Below are positions 9,701-18,700 of a stretch of 22,918 bases of DNA, in pieces; position 1 is the first letter of the stretch; the number at the start of each line of letters is the position of its first letter. Under the pieces are notes generated by a model. It was given only the letters and a program-made list of their open reading frames with translations. It was not told the DNA's origin and did not search any database. The position numbers were made by a program, and so were the translations under genes. The stretch is from Priapulus caudatus (lineage: Eukaryota > Priapulida > Priapulimorpha > Priapulimorphida > Priapulidae): assembly GCF_000485595.1 (NCBI RefSeq), contig NW_014577065.1, forward strand, positions 8,509 to 31,426. The letters are read 5' to 3'.

Positions 9701-11935
9701 GGAGGGAGAGGGAGGGAGGCTGATGAGCGGAGGGTGACACACACACACCATCGTAGAGCGTGACGCATGGGGAGGAGGAGGAGGAGCGGGAGCTGATAGG
9801 GGGGTTGACACACACCACGCATCGTAGAGCGTGACGCATGGGAGGAGGAGGGGAGGAGGGAGGAGGAGGAGGTCTGATGAGCGGGGGTTGACACACCCAC
9901 ACCATCGTAGAGCGTGACGCATGGGAGGAGGAGGGGAGGAAGGAGGAGGAGGAGGGCTGATGAGAGGGGTTGACACACCCACTCATGATGAAGTTGTGAC
10001 GCATGGGAGGAGGAGGAGGAGGAGGGAGGAGGAGGAGGAGGGGAGGAGGAGGCGAGGAGGGAGGAGGAAGGAGGAGAGGAGGAGTCTGATGAGGGGGGTT
10101 GACACACCCACGCGCATCGTAGAGCGTGATGCATGGGGGAGAAAGGAGAGAAGGGGAGGGCTGATGAGGGGGGTTGAACACCCACACCATCGTAGAGCGT
10201 GACGCATGGGAGGAGAGGAGGAGGAGGAGAGAGGGAGGAGGAGTCTGATGAGGGGGTTGACCACACCACACATCGTAGAAGCGTGACGCATGGGAGGAGG
10301 AGAGAGGAGGAGGAGGGCTGATGAGGGGGGTTGACACACACACCACCATCGTAAGAGCGTGACGCATGAGAGGAGGAGGAGGGGGTGGGCTGATGAGGGG
10401 GTTGACACACCCACCCATCGTAGAGCGTGATGCATGGGAGGAGGAGAAGGAAGGAGGGGCGAGGAGGGGGGCTGATGAGGGGGGTTGACCACACCCACAC
10501 CATCGTAGAGCGTGACGCATGGTGAGGTAGGAGGAGGAGGCGGTGAGCGGGAGGAACTGATGAGGGCGGGTTGACAACACCACACATCGTTAGAGCGTGA
10601 CGCATGGAAGGAGTAGAGCGAGGAGGTGGGAGGAGGAGGGCTGATGAGGGGGTTCACACCACACCATCGTCTTGAGGAGCGTGACGCATGGGAGGGAGAA
10701 GAAGAGGAGGGGGCAGGGCTGATGAGCGGGGGTTGACACACCCACACCAATCGTTAGAGGCGTGACGGCATGGGAGGAGGCAGGAGGGGTGGGCTGATGA
10801 GGCGGGGTTGACACACCACACCATCGTAGAGGTGATGCATGGGAGACAGTGCGAGAAGGAGGCAGGAGGGGAGACTGATGAGGGAGGGTTGACCACCCAC
10901 ACATCGCTAGAGCGTGACGCAATGGAAGGGAGTAAGGAGGAGGAGGAGGAGGAGAGAGGAGGATGGAGAGGACGGGAGGAGGTCTGAATGGAGGGGTTTG
11001 AACACACCACACAATCGTTAGAGCGTGACGACAGTGGGAGGAGAGGAGGAGGGGGAGACCTGATGGGGGCGTGACACACCCACACCATCGGTAGAGCGTG
11101 CACGCATGGGAAGAGGATGGGGAGGGCTGAATGAGAGTGGGGTTGACACACACACACCTCGATACGAGCGATGACGCATGGGAGGAGAAGGAGGGGAGGA
11201 CTTATGAGGGGGGTTGACACACCACAGCACCATCGTATAGAGGCACGTGACGCATGCGGAGGAGAAGGAGGGGAGCGGTGATGAGTGGGGGTTGACACAC
11301 CCACACCATCGTTAAGAGTGCTGACACATGGGAGGAGAAGTGAGTGGCGGAGGCTGATGAGAGGTAGGTTGACAGCACACCAACCATCGTGAGCCGTGAC
11401 CTAGGGAGGGAAGGAGGGGGAGACTGCATGAGGGGGGTTGACACACCACACACCATCGTAAGAGCGTGCGCAATGAGGAGGAGAAGGAGGGGAGTCGGGC
11501 TTGATGAGGGGGTGTGAACACACCCACGCATCGTATGAGCGTGCGAGGTGGGAGTGCAGGCAGGAGGGGGAGGGCTGATGAGGCGGGGTTGACACACCCA
11601 CACCATGCGTAGAGTCGGACGCATGGGAGGAGGAGGAGGGGAGGTCTGATGAGGGGTTGCACACACACACCATCGTGAGCGTGAGCATGGAGGAGAAGGA
11701 GGGGCGAGTAGGCTGATGAGGCGGCACGGGTTGACACACCACCACACCATCGTAAGAGCGTGACGCATGGGAGGCAGAAGGAGGGGGCGAGGAGGGGCCT
11801 GATGAGTGGGGAGTTGACACACCCACCATCGTATTTGAGCGTGACGCATGGGAGAGGAGAAGGAGGGGGAGGCTGATGAGGGGGTTGAGCACACACCCAC
11901 ACATGTAGAGCGCTGACGCATGGAGAAAGCAGAAG
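6770..11935 (+). repeat. 5.2 kb minisatellite, about 67 units of about 77 bp
   Basis: Each unit on the plus strand runs CTGATGAGGGGGGTTGACA, CACCCACRCC, ATCGTAGAGCGTGACGCATG, then a GGA-rich spacer of variable length (GGAGGAGGAGG...). I counted about 67 occurrences of the ATCGTAGAGCG block. Most length variation is in the GGA run, from about 10 to about 90 bases (long near 10000-10085). On the minus strand the unit has no stop triplet in any frame, so frames of 749, 870, 849 and 574 codons appear here; they read the same repeat in different frames and are not genes. The plus strand has TGA and TAG in each unit. The most uniform units lie near 8640-9400, and units right of about 10600 carry many single-base insertions. 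Confidence 0.95.
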
Positions 11936-12008
11936 AGGATAGGCATGAGGAGAAGAGAAGCAGCCTGGAGGTTCAGCAGACGGGCTCGATGCGGGGGGTT
12001 CAAAAACA

Positions 12009-12620
12009 TTGTGGTCCGTGCACACGCTACGCGCGCAGTGTGTACGTGCACACGCACGCACGCACGTGTACGTGCCCACACGTAACGCGCGCGAAGTGTA
12101 CGAGCACACGTCACGCAGGACGTGTTACACGTGCACACGCACGCAGGCACGTGTAGCCGTGCACAGGCACGCACCACGACGTGTAGTGCACACGCACGCA
12201 CGCACGTGTACCTGCACATGCCGCACGCACGCACACGTGCCAGGCACGCACCACGCAGTACGTGCACCGCATCGCACGCACGCACGCACGCACCGCACGC
12301 ACGCCGCATGTGTAATGTGCTCACCATAGCACGCACACACGCACGTGTACGTGCACCGCACGCAGCGACGCACGTGAATATGTGCACACGCACGCACGCA
12401 CGTACGCTGTACGTGCACACGGCACGCCCGCACGGCATTGTAGCTGCACACGCATGCTACCTCACGTACGTGCTCGTGCACACGTAACGCACGCACGTGT
12501 ACGGTGCGCATGGCACGCAGGCACGCACGCACGCACGTGTAACGTGCACACACACGGCACGCACGACGTGTATAACATGCACTCGCACGCATAGCACGTG
12601 TACGTGCACCACCGAAGACT
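12009..12620. repeat. CACG/GTGCAC alternating tract, Z-DNA prone
   Basis: The sequence is built from ACGTGTACGTGCAC and ACGCACGCACGC words, giving long alternating purine-pyrimidine stretches with an irregular period of roughly 26-35 bp. It is the reverse-complement type of the tract at 1930-2870. Open frames here are compositional (His/Thr/Arg or Cys/Val/Arg peptides) and are not genes. The dph6 stop codon lies about 40 bp to the right. Confidence 0.9.
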
Positions 12621-12657
12621 GTAGCATTACAACGACACAGATGCATGCGTCATCGTG

Positions 12658-12743
12658 TTACTGTGCAGTCGAACTACGAAATATTTTGTCACAAATGAGC
12701 TGACCCAGAAGAATTCGTGGCAAAGTTTCGGCGCATGCGTAGA
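12658..12743 (-). CDS. dph6: dph6 exon 14, probable last exon
   Basis: The acceptor ACTTTACAG is followed in the required phase by 27 sense codons (YACAETLPRILLGQLICDKI, FRSSTAQ) and TAA at 12660-12658. The choice rests on phase, the acceptor and an open frame; I do not recognise the C-terminus from the family. No AATAAA is seen in the bases that follow on the minus strand before the CACG tract. Confidence 0.6.
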
Positions 12744-15700
12744 CTGTAAAGTTCTACGAACTGGCTTATTGTGACCTGATGCTACGTGGTGAGAGATCAG
12801 AAAGACAACATCAGGTGGCAGCACTTACCGACATTGAGCTTGATAGCAAGAATTCCGGCTTCATTGTGAACTGACCAACTTCTCACAGAGAATTCCCCGT
12901 ATCTCTTCACAAGTTCCGTACCTAGACAAGCAATGAAACACACACACACACACGCACGCATGCACGCACACACCCACACACAAGTAATTAGTAATAAGTA
13001 ACTAAAAAGTAATGATACTAATAAGCAAGACTTAACGTATCATAGCCACACTCAACTAAATTTATCATTTTAAGAGTATAGACATTGATAACAGCATTTC
13101 AATCATAAAACAGTACGAGTGTTTTACTTTTACAGCCATTCGTGTCTGTGATAGCGGTGACCTCCCATTCGACCCCTGCACCGCGTGGTAGGCCAGGCAC
13201 AACAACCCACATCATGCAAGCACGCAGCGGTGACGCGGCCTCCACGTCCTAATACGCAAGCACAGACACGAGATTTTAGCAACAACAATAGTCTGTTATT
13301 ACACAGATTTATAACTGGAAGTCAGTGGTTTGAGTATGCAGACAGCCAAATATGGTGGACTTTGCCATGCAGTGTCATGTTGTGGTCGTCAGCAGGTTGA
13401 TGGCATGCATAAAAGGTGAGGCACATTGGATACCACAACCCTCATGGCTGATCTTAAACTGGATTCGTACATCACACTTTATCTACTAACAAGACAATGT
13501 ATTCCAAATTATTTTCCTACCTCTTGTTTGTGACGTGCTTGCGCCCACTGTTGCTTGGCAACATCGAGGAATTTCTCATGTGTGACGTAGCACACGCAGG
13601 AAACAATATTCCGTAAGGTGGCACCACTCTGCATGGCCGACAAGACGCGTTGCACATGCTGCAGCGATAGCGCACTTTCACATGCACTACCACCCCCTAT
13701 CAGCTGCATGCTACCAGCAACTAGCGGTATCTGACCAGCCACTGTTATGCGATTACCAACCTGCAGATGGAGACACAGGACACTTCAAACAAGACGACCT
13801 ATGTTTCCTTTTTTCGTCCATGTCATTCGCTCATTTGATGAAATGTTACGATGTTTGCCGGCCAATCTACCAACAATTATTTCAGTCGACGAAATCAGAA
13901 GAGGAGATGATAGGTTATACCTTTATCTGAGCATTTTTGTGAATATAGCTTGTTTAACTGTGATAATCTGTGACTTTACAACCAAAATATTATCAGAATT
14001 TCTTTACTAAACCATTAACATGCACAACTGGAGTTGATCAGCAGAAAGAACAGACCTGTGCAATACATGGTTCTAAAACACAATGATAGCAATCGCTTAA
14101 TGGTAAAGTGATGACATAATACGGCTACCCTGACTGCTTGGCTGTATGGTCCAATGTTGGCTGGTGCCCAGTGAGAGATGCCCTGAACATGCATAGTGTG
14201 GCGTTCCTCGTGTGATGTACTGCCGGTGCAGTCCAACTGTAGCACGACAGACTCTGGTAGTGCCACCTGTACACAGGTCCTAAGGTTGCAATAAGTTATT
14301 ATTAACACATTACCATTAATATTCCTTTCAGTTCAAATCATTTAACATGAATATTAAAGAAGTCAAAGTAGTACCAGCAGATATTGTATTAGTTTTAATA
14401 ATTCACTGTGAATATGCCCTGCATTGTCACTTAATTATTAAACATAAAGAGCTTATTCCTGATGTAGTAATATCACAAAAGGCTAACCACCAGTGTGTTA
14501 GCCAGAGACCCGTCTACCCGTCTTTTGGACGGCCCATTCTTGGAGGAGACGGATGAAATTTGATAGAAACGGCATGAGGACAGCCCATTTATATATATTA
14601 TACACCTTGTATAACTGACAACAGTCCTTACAAGAATATAAAATCATATCAGATTCCTGTCATTTTGGCATTTCAGACTAAATTTCCTCCATTTTAAGGT
14701 AAGGCCTTCCCCCTAGGGCGCTTCACGCTCGCATCATCCTCGCTTCGCTCAGATGGTGAGACTCCCTAATTGCTTTTCCTGGCTAACACCCTGCTAACCA
14801 CCTGTGCAATACTCTTAAGTAGACGAAATATGCATTACAGTTTCTGCAATAATAAGTACACAAAGCAGCTTACTATGAACACAATGTTTATCATAATACG
14901 AGGCTTATGATAAATAACCAATAAATGTCACCTTGCAGGGGGATTGAGGCTGAAGTAGGTACTATACACTGAGTTTATCCTTGCAAATTCAGCCATGTTG
15001 GATACATAGAGATGGACGAAAGAGATATCCCTGAGTTTCGCCCCTGCCTGGTTTTCAATCACGTCTAGAGGACAAATAAGAAAGCTTACTCTTTACACAG
15101 CACAACAAATTATTTGTTCAATTTCACCGTGATTGCACTAATAGGCTTTTGCTTCACATGTAGGGTCACATGTAGACTTGATTTCTGTCAGTTAACTGAA
15201 AATGCTTTGGGAAGAAATAATGTATTGCTATTTGTAAATCACAAGAAAGTTGTTGCATTTCAATGCAATTTTAAAATCTATGCATTTTTCAGCTTAGATC
15301 ACGTTTCAATTAAATGTTAGTATTTTATCAGTGATGTACATCATTTAAAGCACAACAATCATTCAGTTAAAACGTTAGCTTATAGTAGACTAAACAGTGA
15401 CTTGGTCATATCTAATATATAAGGAACAGAAATGTTGGTGAAACCTTTTAACTTGTCCATTAGTCGCGTGACGATTTCCTCAGTGGACTCCATCGAAGAC
15501 ACAACTCCCACTAAACCTGCTACACTGAATAATCCCATAGCATCCTTCATGCACACTGGCGTCGTTTCTGGATAATGAATAACATCAACACACAATACTG
15601 ACAACCTTCATCTGAAATTATGCATCGAGACCCTCACTGATTCACTGGTTTAGTGTGTTCACCACACATGTTGGAAGTTAATCCTTAGTCAGAAAGGGAA

Positions 15701-18700
15701 TTTAATCTTCTCAATGTGTAAAAACCTAGACCTCAACGTTGGAGACTGTGAGCCTGTGAGGCCCTTATGGTTCAGATGACCACGTCAAATGACGGGCCTG
15801 TCTTCAGCCACAGGGGCACAAATAAGCCATCGAGATCGTAAAACACTCTGGCAATAGCCACCCTCAGCATCACCGGTAAGATTTTCATAATGTGGGCAGA
15901 CAGAAAAAAATACGAAGGCGAATCAGAAAAGTGGGAGAGTAACTGAATGTTCGAAATTCTTGTCCAACGTGTAGAAATTGCTGAGTGCAAACCCACAGCT
16001 GCATGGGATCGCTCCCATGTACAAGAACGTACAGCTCACCTTCTGTAGAGGTAAGAGGCAGTGGTGCAGTGTGAGTTTTGCACTGGGATGGCTCTGCAAC
16101 TGCGCTGGCACCGGTCACCTCACTGTCTACGGACTCCAGCACTTTGCTAATCGTGTCCTGACTGCGAGTTACCGGAACTCCCATCAACCTCTCCCTCTGG
16201 CTCAATGGCTCCACCTAACGGATATAAATAGAAATAACAGCCCATATCTTTAGTACAGGCCCTAGGTCCCTTGAGAAATGAGGGGGATTGAGTGCACAGG
16301 CAAGAAAATAAACTAGGTGAGTGTATGAGACTACGCCATATAAGATTTCTGGAAGTATCTAGTGCATGTTAGTCATACCAATTGTAATAGGTGACCGACA
16401 GCATGTGATAACCGATTTTCAGTAAACCAATTTTAATGCAATAATCAATGAATTACATATCATCAGGGGTTAATAATGACAAATTGTCATTATTAACCCC
16501 TGATATCATCTGTAGTAGTTATTCACGTGATAGAACTACTGCTGTTGCGTGATGGCAGTAGTGCACATGCCTTATCTGGGTCAAAGGTCTCACTAAACCA
16601 CAAACTATGTGCTAAATGCATTTTAGGTTTGGCTACCTAATCATAAATTCTGGTAGCCAGACTGGATAGTTTTAGATGCCGAACTGGGCAATGCAGTGAA
16701 TGCAGAGAGCAATGTGTGTAAATTTGCATTGTTTAGAAAAATCTTTAGCTAACAGATTTATTGGATAGCTATTGGTCATAGCAGACAACTAGCCTGACTA
16801 GCTACAGTGAAAATTCATACTTCTCACCCATCTTTTTATGATATATATATGTATATAATTATAATATAAGCAAGATAAACACTCATTCCTTATTGCTAGG
16901 TCAGTCAAGCCACACCAGTTCACACACGTTTTTCATATGCACACATCAAGTCAGGTATGTTTAGAATGCTTCTATTGCGTCAAACGGCTGTAGGTGAATA
17001 GGTCTACTGCTTATTAATGCATGAGAGCAGCGATGGTTTTAACAGTGAGTATTAGTCATACCAATGGTTTGTCTTCCAGGGACACCTCCTTTAGATTGAG
17101 GAAGCCGACAGGGGCAAACGCATCATCAGAGTGGATCACCAGTTCTGTCCTACCTCTACATTAAGTGATGTACAAGTGAAAGTGACGTGTAAGGCACTAA
17201 TTTGTGCAGATGACTGTAGTCTCACAAATAATATGGATATAGACATCAACATAAATAATGGAACTTGACTTTATAGGTGATACATGTTCTCAGTTTTAAC
17301 AAAGAGTCGTAACTATAGTCAAAGGAAAGTTATTGCTAATCCAATTTTTATAATCAATTTAGCAGCCTCTAGGTTACCAAATTAGTGGGCGACAGCTTGT
17401 AGGTTAATGATAGCCCATTATTGTATCTTTCCAATCTTTACAAAACGAAAGTATCAGCAAATATAACGACTACATTAAATATAGTCATAGATCATATATA
17501 TTAAGCAAAAATATTATATATAAAAACAAAAATTAACCAAATTATAAGAACCAAGATTAAACAACAATTATAATTGTTGTATAATTGCCTATAAGCACGA
17601 GTAATAGTAATTCTTGTAAATCAAAGCAAAGAAACTTGCAAAGCAAAGGCACTTGCAAAGCAAAGGCACTTAATTGCAAAGTGAAGCAAATCAAGAAAAG
17701 CAAGCAAGCAAAACAAATACACTTACATCAGAATTCGTTTTTCAAACAAAGGGCAGTTCAGTGTGAATGTTTCATATTCTCCACCTTCTCCACAAACATT
17801 CAAACCATATGTTGTTTCCTGCGAAAAATTACATGCTATAAATGGAACCATACCTGTATGTAACAGCCAACATACAAGCCTTCCAGTTTAAGAACAGTGT
17901 TCCACTAAATTTATTTTAATACATACATAATTGTCACAAATAAACTACATTTATTCAATGTATTACCTACAGCGTAATTTGATGTTCACCTGAACTCACC
18001 ATTTTCAACATGTGAGGATAGATATCAGCAATAGTTTTTCCAAGATGTTTTCTCGGTTCAAGTCCCATTGCTGCAACCTTAATGAGGATGGCTTCTACAC
18101 CCGATTCGATCATCTCTCGCAATAGTTCTGACTGGTCTCTTCGCCACAGATAAGCAAGGGATGTTAGCCCTAATCTTGAGCAACTATGATAATGAAAGAA
18201 TAAATGGATGATTGTTAACAAATTACTGACATGAATACACTAATCGCTTTTGAGTTTATTTATTAGACAACTTTTGCACTGCAATGAATGGTTGTATAAG
18301 ATATATACATATTTTAATAAACAAAATTCACATAAACATATCTATACAATTGATATATATATATATATATATAGAAATTGTAGTCTGTAGATAAATTAAA
18401 GACAATTAAGACATCACCTTTAGCTGTTACTCCGAGTTTCACGCTTACGCGATCATCAGACAAACTTTTATACCTAGCAATTTATTACACTTTGCAACTT
18501 AATGCATTGAGCACTCTACTGACAGTATAGACTCAAGCATCCAGACTTATATATATATATATATATTGTATAGGTATGCTCATGATACCATGAATTATAG
18601 CTTTATACTTACACATTTTCTACTCTGACTCTTTGATAATCTGATAGGATGGCGCCAGATGCTACTGCTTCAAATTCAATGTTTTCCTACAATATAAGAA

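Noticed and set aside
6580-10750. Minus-strand reading frames of 749, 870, 849 and 574 codons
   Set aside because: They read the same 77-bp repeat in three frames. The unit has no stop on that strand, frames change freely between units, and the peptides are low-complexity.
6770-11935. CTGATGAG in every minisatellite unit as a hammerhead array
   Set aside because: No GAAA follows at stem II distance and no NUH plus stem III can be formed, so the motif is incidental.
12009-12620. Telomeric repeat
   Set aside because: The CACG/GTGCAC words are not TTAGGG-like and the tract has no regular short unit.
17585-17863. 92-codon plus-strand frame
   Set aside because: It is antisense to dph6 exon 5 and runs through a short tandem repeat.
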